A DNA stretch of 64,000 bases from Marinibacterium anthonyi (GTDB lineage Bacteria; Pseudomonadota; Alphaproteobacteria; Rhodobacterales; Rhodobacteraceae). The position numbers were made by a program, and so were the translations under genes. This document shows, piece after piece, positions 20,574 through 31,115 of this stretch (position 1 is its first letter; every line of letters starts with the position of its first letter). Below the pieces are notes generated by a model. That model was not told the DNA's origin. It searched no databases and saw only the letters and a list, made by a program, of their open reading frames with translations. The stretch lies in NCBI GenBank assembly GCA_003217735.2, contig CP031585.1, positions 2,901,501-2,965,500 on the forward strand. Direction: 5' to 3'.

Positions 20574-22895
20574 TCAGAACTGCGCGGACAGGGTGAAGTT
20601 GAAGAACTGGTCCTTGTCGTAGGATTCCTTGATCAGCGCATCGGTAAAGTCGAACCGCAGCGGACCGATCGCCGTATCCCACAGGAACGAGAACCCGATC
20701 ACGTGGCGGAAGGCCCCGCCCTCGCCCACGATGTTGGTCGCGCCCGAGGTATCGACGTTGTTCAGGTTCCACAGGTTGCCCACGTCGTAGAACAGCGCGC
20801 CGCGCAGGCCGATCTCTTCGGGCAGACCCAGCGGGAACTGCGCCTCGAACCGGGCGACGGTGTAGAAGTTACCGCCAAGCGCGTCATCGAAATACCCGCC
20901 GTTGCCGTCCGAGGATTGGTCCCGCGGGCCGATACCGGCCGGGTCGAAACCACGGAAGATGCGCGGGCCAAGGATGAAGCGATCAGTGGACCGGCTGGCG
21001 TCGCTGCTGTTCCAGGTCAGCGCGCCACCCTCCAGCGTCGCTTGCAGCACGACTTCCTCGCTCAGGACCTTGGTCTGGGCGATCGCCTTGCCGGTGGTCT
21101 TGATATAGCTGCTGTCGCCGCCCACACCGGCAAATTCCGATCCCAGTTCCAGCAGGACGCCGGCATTCGGGTTCAGGCCGGTGCGCCGGGTGTCGTAGCT
21201 GTAGGTCAGCCCCACGCTGGAACTGGTCCGCGAACCCTGGTCGATTTCCGACTGGATCACCGTGCCGGGATCGTCGCTGCCGTTTTCCAGCATCCGCGAG
21301 TTATCAAGCGAATAGGCGACCTTCAGCCTTCCGTTGTCGCTGACCGGGAAGGTCAGGCCGGTCGAGAAGAACAGCGCCTCGGTGTCGTAGGTGACAAAGC
21401 TTGAATCCGTTTCGGTATAGGCGATGTCGAAGTCATAGCGCAGTTCGCGGCCCAGCAGGTAGGGTTCCGAGAAACCGAAGCTGTATTGCTGGGCGTCCTG
21501 CGCGGTCGAGATGTTCAGGTCGATCCGCTGACCGCGGCCCAGGAAGTTGTTTTCCGACAGGCCGATGGCCACACCGATCCCCGATTCGACCGAGTACGAG
21601 CCACCCAGCGACAATTGCCCGGTCGGCTGTTCCTCGACATCCACATCGACAATGACCTTGTCCGGCGTGCTGCCTTCGCGGGTGTTGACCTGTGCATCCG
21701 AGAAGAAGCCAAGTGCCTTGATCCGCTCGGACGCCTCGCGCACTTCGCGCGGGTTGAACGGGTCGCCCTCGGCGATGCGGAAGCGTTGGCGGATCACCCG
21801 GTCAAGCGTGGTGGTGTTGCCTTCGATGTCGATGCGTTCGATGAAGACCCGCGGCCCCTTGGTCAGCGCGAATTGCACGTCCAGCGTCTGGTCGGCGTCA
21901 TTGCGCGTGATCCGCGGCTCGACCCGCAGGAAGTCGACGCCGTTCTGAACCGCCAGCCGTTCCTGCCGCGCGATCGAACTTTCGATCAGCGTCGGCGAAT
22001 AGATGACGCCCGGCTTGATCTTCAGCGCCTTCTGGTAGGCGGCGGCATCCACGCCCGGCATTTCGGACACGGTGGAAATCTGGCCGAACTTGTACTGCTG
22101 GCCTTCCTGGACGTTCATCACCAGGAAGAACGCGTCCCGCTCGCGCGAGAATTCGACGTTGGACGACAGCACCTTGAAGTCGACGTAACCGCGGCTGAGG
22201 TAGAAGTCCGTCAGCATCCGTTCGTCGACCTGGATGCGGTCCTCGATCAGCGTGTCGCCCTTCAGGAAGGTGCGCAGGATGTTGGCCTGCTTGGTCTCGA
22301 GAACGCCGCGCAGCCGGCGGTCGGTGAAGTTGCGGTTGCCCACGAAGGACACGCGCTCGATCTCGACGGTCGATCCTTCGGAAATCTCGAACACCAGGTC
22401 GACGCGGTTGTCCGACCGGCGGATGATGCGCGGGGTGACCACGGCACCGACGCGGCCCGACTGGCTGTAGGCTTCCGAGATGATATCGGCGTCGGCCTCG
22501 GCCACCTGCGGGTCGAACACCCGGCGCGAGGACGAATTGACCAACTTCGCAAGGTCGTCGTCCTTCAGGCGGCGGTTGCCTTCAAAGCTGATGCGGTTGA
22601 TCGTCGGATGTTCCTGCACCCGGATCAGCAGCGTGCTGCCCTGGGGAACGAATTCGACGGTCTCGAAAATGCCACTGTCGACCACGCGGCGGTAGGCATC
22701 GTTCAGCTGCCCCGCCGAGATCGACGTGCCCGGTTCGATGCCCGCGTAGGACAATACGGTCGAGGATTGAATGCGCGCATTCCCCTCGACCTGGAAGGAG
22801 TTGAAGACATAGTTCTGAGCCTGCGCGAAACCTGCGGAACCAACGGTCCACAGGGCGATCAGAGCAAAGATCCAGATCCGGAAAGTATACGACAT
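20574..22895 (-). CDS. bamA: Outer membrane protein assembly factor BamA
   Basis: The central barrel of the BAM complex, inserting beta-barrel proteins into the outer membrane. The 773-residue protein has a signal peptide (cleavage near GFAQA-QN, residue 26), five POTRA domains (about 28-420; for example NRISFEGNRRLKDDDLAKL and VSFVGNRNFTDRRLRGVLE) and a C-terminal 16-strand barrel including the conserved GPRIFRGFDPAGIGPRD and the RFDF motif, ending in a terminal phenylalanine (FTLSAQF), the usual outer-membrane signal. A candidate housekeeping promoter lies upstream. Confidence 0.97.
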   Translation of the reverse strand: MSYTFRIWIFALIALWTVGSAGFAQAQNYVFNSFQVEGNARIQSSTVLSYAGIEPGTSISAGQLNDAYRRVVDSGIFETVEFVPQGSTLLIRVQEHPTINRISFEGNRRLKDDDLAKLVNSSSRRVFDPQVAEADADIISEAYSQSGRVGAVVTPRIIRRSDNRVDLVFEISEGSTVEIERVSFVGNRNFTDRRLRGVLETKQANILRTFLKGDTLIEDRIQVDERMLTDFYLSRGYVDFKVLSSNVEFSRERDAFFLVMNVQEGQQYKFGQISTVSEMPGVDAAAYQKALKIKPGVIYSPTLIESSIARQERLAVQNGVDFLRVEPRITRNDADQTLDVQFALTKGPRVFIERIDIEGNTTTLDRVIRQRFRIAEGDPFNPREVREASERIKALGFFSDAQVNTREGSTPDKVIVDVDVEEQPTGQLSLGGSYSVESGIGVAIGLSENNFLGRGQRIDLNISTAQDAQQYSFGFSEPYLLGRELRYDFDIAYTETDSSFVTYDTEALFFSTGLTFPVSDNGRLKVAYSLDNSRMLENGSDDPGTVIQSEIDQGSRTSSSVGLTYSYDTRRTGLNPNAGVLLELGSEFAGVGGDSSYIKTTGKAIAQTKVLSEEVVLQATLEGGALTWNSSDASRSTDRFILGPRIFRGFDPAGIGPRDQSSDGNGGYFDDALGGNFYTVARFEAQFPLGLPEEIGLRGALFYDVGNLWNLNNVDTSGATNIVGEGGAFRHVIGFSFLWDTAIGPLRFDFTDALIKESYDKDQFFNFTLSAQF

Positions 22896-22987
22896 TTAGA
22901 CCTCGGCATCCCTATCTATACGAGATGTTCGGTCAGACGTCCCCAATCCCATCCGTCCGAACCCACCTAACGCAGACATCGAGGACC

Positions 22988-23016
22988 TGACTATCGGGAT
23001 TGATCTGGCTTGTCAA
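22988..23016 (-). promoter_or_regulatory. Candidate housekeeping promoter for bamA
   Basis: On the minus strand TTGACA (23016-23011) is followed after 17 bp by TAGTCA (22993-22988), a perfect -35 with a reasonable -10 at optimal spacing. Transcription would start about 85 nt before the bamA ATG, giving bamA-skp-fabZ-lpxA-lpxI-lpxB their own promoter. It was judged by eye only. Confidence 0.5.
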
Positions 23017-23092
23017 AAGCCGAAAACGACCAAACGCGGGGAGCATGTCCGCAAGCGAATGCCGCCGCGACCATGCCGTTGAATCGCGATGT

Positions 23093-23245
23093 TCACAGAT
23101 GCGAGGCCAGGTAGGCGCCGGCAACCAGCGCCACGACCAGCGTGGCAAGATTGATCAGCCGGTCCGAGTTCAGGCTCAGGACCAGGCCGAGCCCCTTATA
23201 ACCGTGGCGGAAATTCCTGCGGCTGTCGTGTTGAAGCGTCTGCAT
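23093..23245 (-). CDS. 50-residue single-pass membrane protein
   Basis: A 50-residue protein with a basic N-terminus (MQTLQHDSRRNFRHGYKG) and one predicted transmembrane helix near the C-terminus (about residues 31-48, LINLATLVVALVAGAYL). AGGTGA stands close upstream of the ATG at 23245. It lies between rseP and bamA in the same direction, 163 and 197 bp away, where no gene is found in the textbook cluster order. No known family; the call rests on ribosome site, hydrophobicity and location. Confidence 0.55.
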   Translation of the reverse strand: MQTLQHDSRRNFRHGYKGLGLVLSLNSDRLINLATLVVALVAGAYLASHL

Positions 23246-23408
23246 GTCACCTGCCTTTTGCGTCGATGGCAGCGACGTAGACCGCAATCGTGTCAAAATA
23301 TTGGCAAGTCCGGGGCGTCCGAGTGCCGCGCCCCCGCCCGTCGCGGCCCGTCGCGGCCAATCGCGGCGGGCCGGGAAAATAAAGTTCACGTAAGGTAACC
23401 TGCTGCCC

Positions 23409-24761
23409 TTACGGGCAGAACAGGTCGTTCCCCAGCGCAAACACCATCAGCGTCAGAATCACCGCAAGCCCCGCCGCCATCAGCACGCGCAGCGCCTTGT
23501 CGGACGGCGGACGGCCCGCGACGGCCTCGTAGGCGTAAAACACCAGGTGCCCGCCATCCAGCGCGGGGATCGGAAACAGGTTCAAAAGCCCCACCGCCGT
23601 CGACAGCACCGCGATGAACCAGACGAAGTTCTGCGCGCCCTGGCTGGCCATGGCCCCCGACGTCTCGGCAATGCCGATGGGGCCCGAGATGTTGCAGGTG
23701 CTGATCGCGCCGGTGATCATGTGCCACAGCCCCGACAGCGAACCGTCGACGATGCGGATCGTCTGGCTGACCCCGCTGGCCAGCGCCTTGCCCGGCCCCA
23801 CGGGGCCGGTCGCCGGTTCGAACGCCATGCCGCCGGAAATGCCGATTCGCCAATGGGTCACGAAACTGCCGTCGGCCTGCGGTTCGTCCGTGCGCTTGGG
23901 CGCCAGCGTGAAATCCATCACCTGGCCGTCCCGCCAGACCTGCAGCAGCAGCGCCCGGCCATCCGATGTCTCGACATCGTCCTTGAGCTGGTCGAAGGCA
24001 AAGATCGGCGCGCCGTCGACCGACACGATGACGTCTTCCTGCTTCAGCCCGGCGGCATAGGCCGCGCTGCGCGGCGCCACCATGTTCACATGCGGCGGAA
24101 ACAGGTACGGCCCCTGCACCACCTTTTCGTTCCCGTCGCGGCGCACGGTATAGTCCAGCACCTTTTCCTGCGGGATCGTGCCGGTGAACTCGGACCAGGC
24201 GCCGTTTTCCTCGAAGCCGGGCGCGTCGATCCCGTCGATCGCCAGGATCTCGTCCCCAGGCTGCAGGTCGTAGGTTCCGTCCGGCAGCGTCAGCAGGTCG
24301 CCCACGGTCAGCGGTTCGCGGATCTGGCCTTGGGCGAAGATGATCGCGCCGAAAACCAGGATCGACATCACGAAATTGAAGACCGGTCCCGCCGCCACGG
24401 TGGCGGCCCGCGCCCACAACGGCGCGCCGTGCATGGTGCGCCGCAATTGCGCCGGATCGTCGGCGGCGGCCTCCATCGCGTCTTCGTCCTTGCCCGAGGC
24501 CGCGTTGGCATCGCCCAGGAACTTAACGTAACCCCCGAACGGCAGCGCGGCGATCTGCCAGCGCGTGCCGCGCTTGTCGACCCTGCTCCAGATAACCGGG
24601 CCAAAGCCAAGCGAGAACGTCTCGGCATGGATGCCGGACCAGCGTCCGACGATGTAGTGGCCGTATTCATGCACCGCCACGATGACCGAAAGTGCGACAA
24701 CGAACGCAAGAATCGTCCAGAGGAACCCGCCAAACTGGGGGATGAGTGTCGTGATATCCAA
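23409..24761 (-). CDS. rseP: RIP zinc metalloprotease RseP
   Basis: Site-2-type intramembrane protease that cleaves anti-sigma factors and signal-peptide remnants. The 450-residue protein shows the HExxH motif in its first transmembrane helix (H31, E32, H35 in AVHEYGHYIVG), a central PDZ region (about 130-290; LRQ/GDEILAIDG type), and the C-terminal NLFPIPALDGGHLVFY with the third zinc ligand. Two PDZ domains are probable. It is 4 bp from dxr in the same orientation and upstream of bamA, the usual order. Confidence 0.95.
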   Translation of the reverse strand: MDITTLIPQFGGFLWTILAFVVALSVIVAVHEYGHYIVGRWSGIHAETFSLGFGPVIWSRVDKRGTRWQIAALPFGGYVKFLGDANAASGKDEDAMEAAADDPAQLRRTMHGAPLWARAATVAAGPVFNFVMSILVFGAIIFAQGQIREPLTVGDLLTLPDGTYDLQPGDEILAIDGIDAPGFEENGAWSEFTGTIPQEKVLDYTVRRDGNEKVVQGPYLFPPHVNMVAPRSAAYAAGLKQEDVIVSVDGAPIFAFDQLKDDVETSDGRALLLQVWRDGQVMDFTLAPKRTDEPQADGSFVTHWRIGISGGMAFEPATGPVGPGKALASGVSQTIRIVDGSLSGLWHMITGAISTCNISGPIGIAETSGAMASQGAQNFVWFIAVLSTAVGLLNLFPIPALDGGHLVFYAYEAVAGRPPSDKALRVLMAAGLAVILTLMVFALGNDLFCP

Positions 24762-24765
24762 AAAC

Positions 24766-25938
24766 CTATCCTGCTCGTTCCGCCATGATCTTCCCGGCGC
24801 ATTGTCTCGCCAGATGGTCAGTGCGGTTCACGTTATCAAGTGTCATCGTGGCGTCGATCACGCCGCTGTCAGCCTCGAGGCGGCTCATGACCTCGGCCAC
24901 CACTTCGGCCATGTCGGTAAAGCCGATCATGCCGTCGATGAACCCGTCCAGGGCCTGTTCCTTGGCCGCGTTGAACACTGCCCCGCACAGGCCGCCCCGC
25001 CGCATCGCGTGCCGCGCCAGGTCCAGCGCGGGATAACGTTTGCGGTCGGGCGCGCGGAAGGTCAGCGCGCCGATGCGGGCCAGGTCCAGCCGGTCCACCG
25101 GCAGGTCCGCGCGCGTGGGCCAGTTCAGCGCATAGCCGATCGCATGGCGCATGTCGTGCGGACCCACATGGGCCATCATGGCCCCGTCCCGGAACCCCAC
25201 CAGCGCATGCACCAGCGATTCGGGATGAACCACGACTTCGATCATGTCGGGTTCAACGCCAAAGAATTCACGTGTTTCAATGACTTCCATGGCCTTGTTG
25301 AACATCGACGCGCTGTCGATCGTGATCCTCTGGCCCATGTTCCAGTTCGGATGGCTCGACGCCTCGGACAGGGTGGCGTGGCGCAGGTGTTCCAGCGGCC
25401 AGTCGCGGAAGGTGCCGCCGCTGGCGGTCAGCACGATCCGTTCGACGGTCTCGACGTCTTCGCCCCGAAGCGCCTGGAAGATGGCCGAATGTTCGCTGTC
25501 GACAGGCAGCAGCGTCGCGCCGTGGGCGCGCGCGGTCTCAAGCATCAGCGACCCGGCGCAGACCAGCGATTCCTTGTTGGCCAGCGCCAGGGTCGTGCCT
25601 TGCTTCAGCGCCTCGAGCCCGGGCGCCAGCCCGGCGGCGCCGACGATGGCCGACATGATCCAGTCCGCCGGCCGCGCCGCGGCCTCGATCAGCGCCTCGG
25701 GTCCCGCCGTCGCCTCGATGCCCGCATCGCCCAGGGCGGCGCGCAGATCGTCCAGCCGTTCGGGAAAGGCGGTCACCGCCACGTCGGCGCGCAGCCGGAT
25801 CGCATCCACGGCCAACTGGCCGACATTGCTGCCCCCGGTCAGCGCCACGACATCATAGCTGTCGGGATCGCGCGCGATCAGGTCGATCGTGTTCTGCCCG
25901 ATGGAGCCGGTCGCCCCCAGTATGCTTACACGACGCAT
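24766..25938 (-). CDS. dxr: 1-deoxy-D-xylulose 5-phosphate reductoisomerase
   Basis: Commits deoxyxylulose phosphate to isoprenoid synthesis (the MEP pathway), feeding undecaprenyl and quinone supply. The 390-residue protein has the NADPH-binding motif ILGATGSIGQNT, the substrate loop LTASGGTFRDWP, and metal ligands in PVDSEHSAIFQ and FNKAMEVIE. It is the normal length. It lies between cdsA and rseP. Confidence 0.97.
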   Translation of the reverse strand: MRRVSILGATGSIGQNTIDLIARDPDSYDVVALTGGSNVGQLAVDAIRLRADVAVTAFPERLDDLRAALGDAGIEATAGPEALIEAAARPADWIMSAIVGAAGLAPGLEALKQGTTLALANKESLVCAGSLMLETARAHGATLLPVDSEHSAIFQALRGEDVETVERIVLTASGGTFRDWPLEHLRHATLSEASSHPNWNMGQRITIDSASMFNKAMEVIETREFFGVEPDMIEVVVHPESLVHALVGFRDGAMMAHVGPHDMRHAIGYALNWPTRADLPVDRLDLARIGALTFRAPDRKRYPALDLARHAMRRGGLCGAVFNAAKEQALDGFIDGMIGFTDMAEVVAEVMSRLEADSGVIDATMTLDNVNRTDHLARQCAGKIMAERAG

Positions 25939-25963
25939 CGGCCCATTCTCTGTCCCATTCCGT

Positions 25964-26751
25964 TCAAGGTCCTGGCGGATATCCCGTGACTTCCATCACC
26001 GCAAGTACAAGCACCGAAGCCGCGACCATTCCGTCGAACCGGTCGAAAAGCCCGCCGTGTCCGGGCAGGATCCCGCCTGAATCCTTGACCCCGACCTGGC
26101 GCTTGACCGCGCTCTGGGCCAGATCGCCGGCCTGGGACGCGACCGAGGCCGCAAGCGACAGCACCGGCAGCCAGAAGCCGGTGCCAAGCGATTCCATGAA
26201 GACGATGCCGACGATCACCGACACCACCCAACCGGCCGAGGTGCCCGACCAGGTCTTCTTTGGGCTGACCCGTGGCCAGATCTTGGGGCCGCCGATCAGG
26301 CGGCCGGCGAAGTAACCCGCGATGTCGGTGCCGGCCACCACGCAGACCAGCCAGACCATCCAGACGAATCCGAACTGGTCCCGCACCGAGGTCATGCCGA
26401 ACGACGCCAGCTGGATCACGATGAGGAACGGCACGAAGACGCGCCACTGGTCCTTCAGCGTGATGAACCCCACGATGACCGGCACCAGAAGCGTCGGCAC
26501 AACCGCCGCCGCCGGTCCCCAGATCGCGCAATAGGCCGCCAGCCCGCACATCGCGCCCATCTGCAGCGCGAAACCCGGGCGGTCCGGCGCCATCATGCCG
26601 GCCAGTTCATAGACGATGATGCCGGTCAGGATCGCCACGAAGGTGATGAAGACCCAGCCACCGGCCCAGACAGCCCCAAGCCCCACCGCCGCCAGCACCA
26701 GGCCCGAAACGACGCGCAGCGCAAGGTCCGACCATCGGCCCTTGGCGGCAC

Positions 26752-26755
<4 letters not shown>
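25964..26755 (-). CDS. cdsA: Phosphatidate cytidylyltransferase
   Basis: Makes CDP-diacylglycerol, the precursor of all phospholipids. It is an integral membrane protein with several transmembrane helices and the CDS signature SAVKRQVGVKDSGGILPGHGG followed by LFDRFDG at the C-terminus. I chose the GTG at 26755, which overlaps the uppS stop in a GTGA arrangement and gives 263 residues; the longer frame to an ATG at 26803 would overlap uppS by 52 bp. It precedes dxr by 25 bp. Confidence 0.93.
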
Positions 26756-27483
<728 letters not shown>

Positions 27484-27491
27484 ACTTGTAA

Positions 27492-28055
27492 TCACACCTG
27501 CATGATTTCGGCTTGCTTGGTCTCGAGCGCCGCGTCGACGGCGGCGATCATCTTGTCGGTCAGATCCTGCACCTCGGCTTCCCAGAACTTCTGGTCGTCC
27601 TCGGACATGCCGTCGGCCTTGGCCTTCTTGATCTGGTCCATCCCGTCGCGGCGCACGTTGCGCACGGCGACACGGGCGTGTTCGGCGTATTGTCCGGCGA
27701 CCTTGGTCAGGTCCCGGCGGCGTTCCTCGTTCAGCTCGGGAATCGGCAGCATGATGATGGTGCCGTTGAGCTGTGGGTTGATCCCCAGGCCGGATTCACG
27801 GATCGCCTTTTCCACCTTGCCGACCAGGCCCTTGTCCCAGACGTTGATGGTGACCATGCGCGGTTCCGGCACGTTCACGGTGCCAACCTGGTTGATCGGC
27901 GTCGGCGATCCGTACGCGTCCACCATCACCGGCTCAAGCATCGATGCAGAGGCCCGTCCGGTGCGCAGCGAGGCGAATTCGGTCTTGAGGTTGGACATGG
28001 CGCCGTCCATGCGGCGTTGAAGATCATCGGTATCGAGTTCGAAGTCTTCCGACAT
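27492..28055 (-). CDS. frr: Ribosome recycling factor
   Basis: Splits post-termination ribosomes together with EF-G. It is 187 residues, the usual size, with a start of the [20 protein letters not shown] type, the [26 protein letters not shown] segment and the conserved LTEERR-like [19 protein letters not shown] strong Shine-Dalgarno (AAGGAG) precedes the ATG at 28055. It stands between pyrH and uppS, as in most proteobacteria. Confidence 0.97.
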   Translation of the reverse strand: MSEDFELDTDDLQRRMDGAMSNLKTEFASLRTGRASASMLEPVMVDAYGSPTPINQVGTVNVPEPRMVTINVWDKGLVGKVEKAIRESGLGINPQLNGTIIMLPIPELNEERRRDLTKVAGQYAEHARVAVRNVRRDGMDQIKKAKADGMSEDDQKFWEAEVQDLTDKMIAAVDAALETKQAEIMQV

Positions 28056-28189
28056 GCTGCCCGCTCCTTCTTTCTGCGGCTTTTGCGCGTCTATAACGGG
28101 TTACGGCGGGGGTTGTATAGGCTTGCCGTTTTTCCCGGCAGTGTGCGCACGACGATATCTGCGGCCTGTCCCGCTTGTGTGGCGGTGTC

Positions 28190-28233
28190 CCCGGACCGGC
28201 TGTCGGGCCGGGGTATTTCAAGCCGGAAAGAAG
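28190..28233 (+). repeat. Hairpin plus GGTATTT/AAGAAG element, degenerate copy
   Basis: CCCCGG and CCGGGG flank a short loop around 28190-28213, followed by GGGTATTT-CAAGCC-GGAAAGAAG (28211-28233). The arrangement repeats the pattern seen at 35170-35218, 49031-49081 and (minus strand) 7732-7781. Here it lies on the plus strand within the 190-bp gap between the minus-strand pyrH and frr, so it is not placed to end a neighbouring gene in its own direction. Confidence 0.5.
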
Positions 28234-28245
28234 CCGCAGGCGCGC

Positions 28246-29025
28246 CTAGCCGTGCACCTTGGTATAGGTGCCTTCGCCCGCCAGGATCCCCTTGAAGCCG
28301 CCCGGTTCGTCCAGCGAGAACACGATGATCGGCAGGTCGTTGTCGCGGGCCAGCGCGAAGGCCGAGGCGTCCATGACCTTGAGGTTCTTCACCAGCGCCT
28401 CGTTGTAGGTGATCGTGTCGAAACGCTTGGCGTCGGCGTGTTTCTTGGGGTCCTTGTCATAGACCCCGTCCACCTGCTTGCCCATGAAGATGGCCTCGCA
28501 CGACATTTCGTTGGCGCGCAGCGTCGCGGCGGTGTCGGTGGTGAAGTAGGGATTGCCGGTGCCGGCGGCAAAGATGCAGACGCGTTTCTTTTCAAGGTGG
28601 CGCACGGCGCGGCGGCGGATGTAGGGCTCGGCCACCTCGTCCATGCGGATGGCGCTGATCACCCGCGTGTGGATCTCAAGCGCCTCGAGCGCGGATTGCA
28701 TGGCCAGCGCGTTCATCACGGTCGCCAGCATGCCCATGTAATCGGCCGTGGTCCGTTCCATCCCCTGGGCCGACCCCTGCAGGCCGCGGAAGATGTTGCC
28801 GCCGCCGATGACCATGCAGATCTCGACGCCCAGGTTGTGCACCGATTGCACTTCCTCGGCGATCCGGCGGACGGTGGGCGGATGCAGACCGTAGCCCAGG
28901 TCGCCCATCAGCGCCTCGCCGGAGATCTTGAGCATCACCCGGCGGTACTTGGCATCCGGGTCCACCGGCGGCTTACCTCGCCCGGCTGAGTGTTGTGTCG
29001 CATCTGCGGGTCTGGGAAGGGTCAT
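28246..29025 (-). CDS. pyrH: UMP kinase
   Basis: Phosphorylates UMP to UDP with a hexameric amino-acid-kinase fold. The protein (259 residues from the ATG at 29025) has [19 protein letters not shown], and [16 protein letters not shown], all conserved in PyrH. About 25 poorly conserved residues precede the core. The start is supported by GGAGCG just upstream. It is the first gene of the minus-strand envelope/translation supercluster and is divergent from miaA. Confidence 0.96.
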   Translation of the reverse strand: MTLPRPADATQHSAGRGKPPVDPDAKYRRVMLKISGEALMGDLGYGLHPPTVRRIAEEVQSVHNLGVEICMVIGGGNIFRGLQGSAQGMERTTADYMGMLATVMNALAMQSALEALEIHTRVISAIRMDEVAEPYIRRRAVRHLEKKRVCIFAAGTGNPYFTTDTAATLRANEMSCEAIFMGKQVDGVYDKDPKKHADAKRFDTITYNEALVKNLKVMDASAFALARDNDLPIIVFSLDEPGGFKGILAGEGTYTKVHG

Positions 29026-29128
29026 GTTGCGCTCCGCCTGGGGCCGGGTAAAGTCCCGCGCAAAATGGAGCAAAACGTGCCAAGGTTCAATGCAACGCGC
29101 CGCGCTCTCCCGGATGGGGGTGTCTGAT

Positions 29129-30022
29129 ATGTCGCGCCTTCCCCCGATCCTGTCGAATATCCCCGACGATCACCCTGTCCTGATCGCCGGGCCGACCGCC
29201 TCGGGCAAGTCCGCGCTGGCCCTTGAGATCGCCGAAACCCTTGGCGGAACCGTGGTGAATGCCGATGCCAGCCAGGTCTATGGCTGCTGGCGCGTGATCA
29301 CCGCCCGCCCGTCTCTGGCAGAGGAAGCGCGCGCGCCGCACGCGCTTTACGGGCATGTGGACTGGCGCGAGACCTATTCGGCCGGCGAATGGCTGCGCGA
29401 GGTCACGCCGATGCTGGCGGCCTTTCGCGACGGGCGGGGACCGCGGCCGATCATCACCGGTGGGACCGGGCTGTACTTTCAGGCGCTGACCGCCGGCATG
29501 GCCCGGATTCCGCCGACCCCGCCCGAGGTGCGCGCCGAAGGCGACGCGCTGGCGCTGGACGAACTGATCGGCGGGCTTGATCCGCGCACCGCCGGCGCCA
29601 TCGACCGGGCCAACCGCGCGCGGGTCCAGCGCGCCTGGGAAGTGCTGCGCGCCACCGGGCGCGGGTTGGCCGACTGGCAGGCCGAAACGCCGGACCCGGT
29701 GCTGGCGCGGCAGGCGTGCACGGCCATCGTCTTTGACACCGACAAGACCTGGCTAGAAGACCGGATCCGCCGGCGGTTCGACCTGATGCTGGACCAGGGC
29801 GCCCTGGACGAGGTGCGGGCCATGCGCGCGCATTACGATCCCGCGCTGCCGGCCTTTCGCGCCATAGGTGTGCCCGAGCTGATCGCGCTTCTGGATGGCG
29901 CTATTTCGCCAGAGACCGCGCGGGACCGCGCCAGCATCGCCACACGCCAATTTGCCAAGCGACAGCGCACCTGGTTTCGGTCGAAAATGGCCGATTGGCA
30001 TCATTACTCTCCCGGAGAGTGA
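29129..30022 (+). CDS. miaA: tRNA dimethylallyltransferase
   Basis: Adds the isopentenyl group to A37 of tRNAs that read UNN codons. The 297-residue protein has the P-loop [15 protein letters not shown], the substrate-binding [27 protein letters not shown] and the C-terminal [14 protein letters not shown]. The ATG at 29129 gives the family-like start MSRLPPIL; an in-frame ATG at 29114 is the alternative. It is divergent from pyrH and ends 3 bp before the AraC-type gene. Confidence 0.95.
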   Translation: MSRLPPILSNIPDDHPVLIAGPTASGKSALALEIAETLGGTVVNADASQVYGCWRVITARPSLAEEARAPHALYGHVDWRETYSAGEWLREVTPMLAAFRDGRGPRPIITGGTGLYFQALTAGMARIPPTPPEVRAEGDALALDELIGGLDPRTAGAIDRANRARVQRAWEVLRATGRGLADWQAETPDPVLARQACTAIVFDTDKTWLEDRIRRRFDLMLDQGALDEVRAMRAHYDPALPAFRAIGVPELIALLDGAISPETARDRASIATRQFAKRQRTWFRSKMADWHHYSPGE

Positions 30023-30025
30023 CAT

Positions 30026-30913
30026 TTGTTCGTCATACTCGGGCGACCAGATCCTGCGCAGACCGACTCATCGCACAGACCCATGCTGAGATACATCGCC
30101 CACGATCCGCCCGCCCGAGCCATCGAGGTCATGAGCCTTGCGCAATTGATGCGCGATGGCGCGTGGCGTCTGGAACTGGCCCATGACCGGCCCGACCACC
30201 TGGTGATCTGGATCACCCGGGGCCAGGGCGTCGGGCTGATCGACGGGACGCGGCGGGGGCTGGGGCTGCACAATGCGCTGTTCATCCCGGCGCGGTCGCT
30301 GTTCGCGCTGGATCTCAACCGGCAGGTCTTTGGCCATGCGGTGGTGATCCCCGAAGGCGCTGCACCGTCCCTGCCCCGGGACCTGCACCACCTGCGCATC
30401 CGCGACGTCACTGCCCAGGCCGAACTGACCGGACTGTTCGAGGCGATCGGGCGCGAACAGGCGGGCACGCGGCCGCTGAAACAGGCCGCGATGGCGGCCC
30501 ATGCCGAGCTGATGTCGATCTGGCTGCGCCGCCAGATCGATCACGGTGCCGACAGCCTGCCGCGCCCGACATCGTCGCACAGGCTTTGCCGGGCCTATTG
30601 CACGCGGCTGGTGTCGCATTTCGCCTCCGGTGCCAGCCTGACCGAACACGCGACCTGCCTCAACGTGACGCCCACGCACCTGACCCGCGTGTGCAAATCC
30701 GAAATCGGCAAGACGGCAAGCGCGCTTCTGGCGGAACGGCTTTTGCATGCCGCGCGCCGGCTGCTGGCGGATACCGACGTGCCGGCCAAGGACATCGCCA
30801 ATCACCTGGGTTTCGGCAGCGCGGCCTATTTTACCCGGTTCGTCCAACAGCATACGCATCAAAGCCCGATCCAGCTGCGCCGCAGCACCCGAACCCGCCT
30901 GCAACCCGGTTGA
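30026..30913 (+). CDS. AraC-family transcriptional regulator
   Basis: A 295-residue regulator. The C-terminal part (about 190-285) is the double helix-turn-helix AraC domain: [77 protein letters not shown]. The N-terminal half would be a cupin-like sensor with unknown ligand. The TTG at 30026 has an excellent ribosome site (GGAGAG, six bases away) formed by the end of miaA; the first in-frame ATG (30083) has none. It is upstream of, and reads toward, the peptide-type ABC operon 203 bp away, which it may control. Confidence 0.85.
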   Translation: MFVILGRPDPAQTDSSHRPMLRYIAHDPPARAIEVMSLAQLMRDGAWRLELAHDRPDHLVIWITRGQGVGLIDGTRRGLGLHNALFIPARSLFALDLNRQVFGHAVVIPEGAAPSLPRDLHHLRIRDVTAQAELTGLFEAIGREQAGTRPLKQAAMAAHAELMSIWLRRQIDHGADSLPRPTSSHRLCRAYCTRLVSHFASGASLTEHATCLNVTPTHLTRVCKSEIGKTASALLAERLLHAARRLLADTDVPAKDIANHLGFGSAAYFTRFVQQHTHQSPIQLRRSTRTRLQPG

Positions 30914-31115
30914 CGCCGGATTGCGACCGCCGGTATGTCGCTTTCGACCACTCTTCGTTCGGTTTGCTGCATTGACGCATTGTGGAAAAAGATGCCGAAT
31001 GGACGACAACCAAAACGGCAGTCCGCCCCGGCGGACAGGATCGCAAGACAGACAAAACACCTCGGACGAGGGACCGCGGGGGCAAACCCGCACAATGTAT
31101 CGCAGGGAGATACGC

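Noticed and set aside
20574-22970. A 494-residue plus-strand frame opposite bamA
   Set aside because: It is antisense to an unmistakable bamA and has the usual shadow-frame composition.
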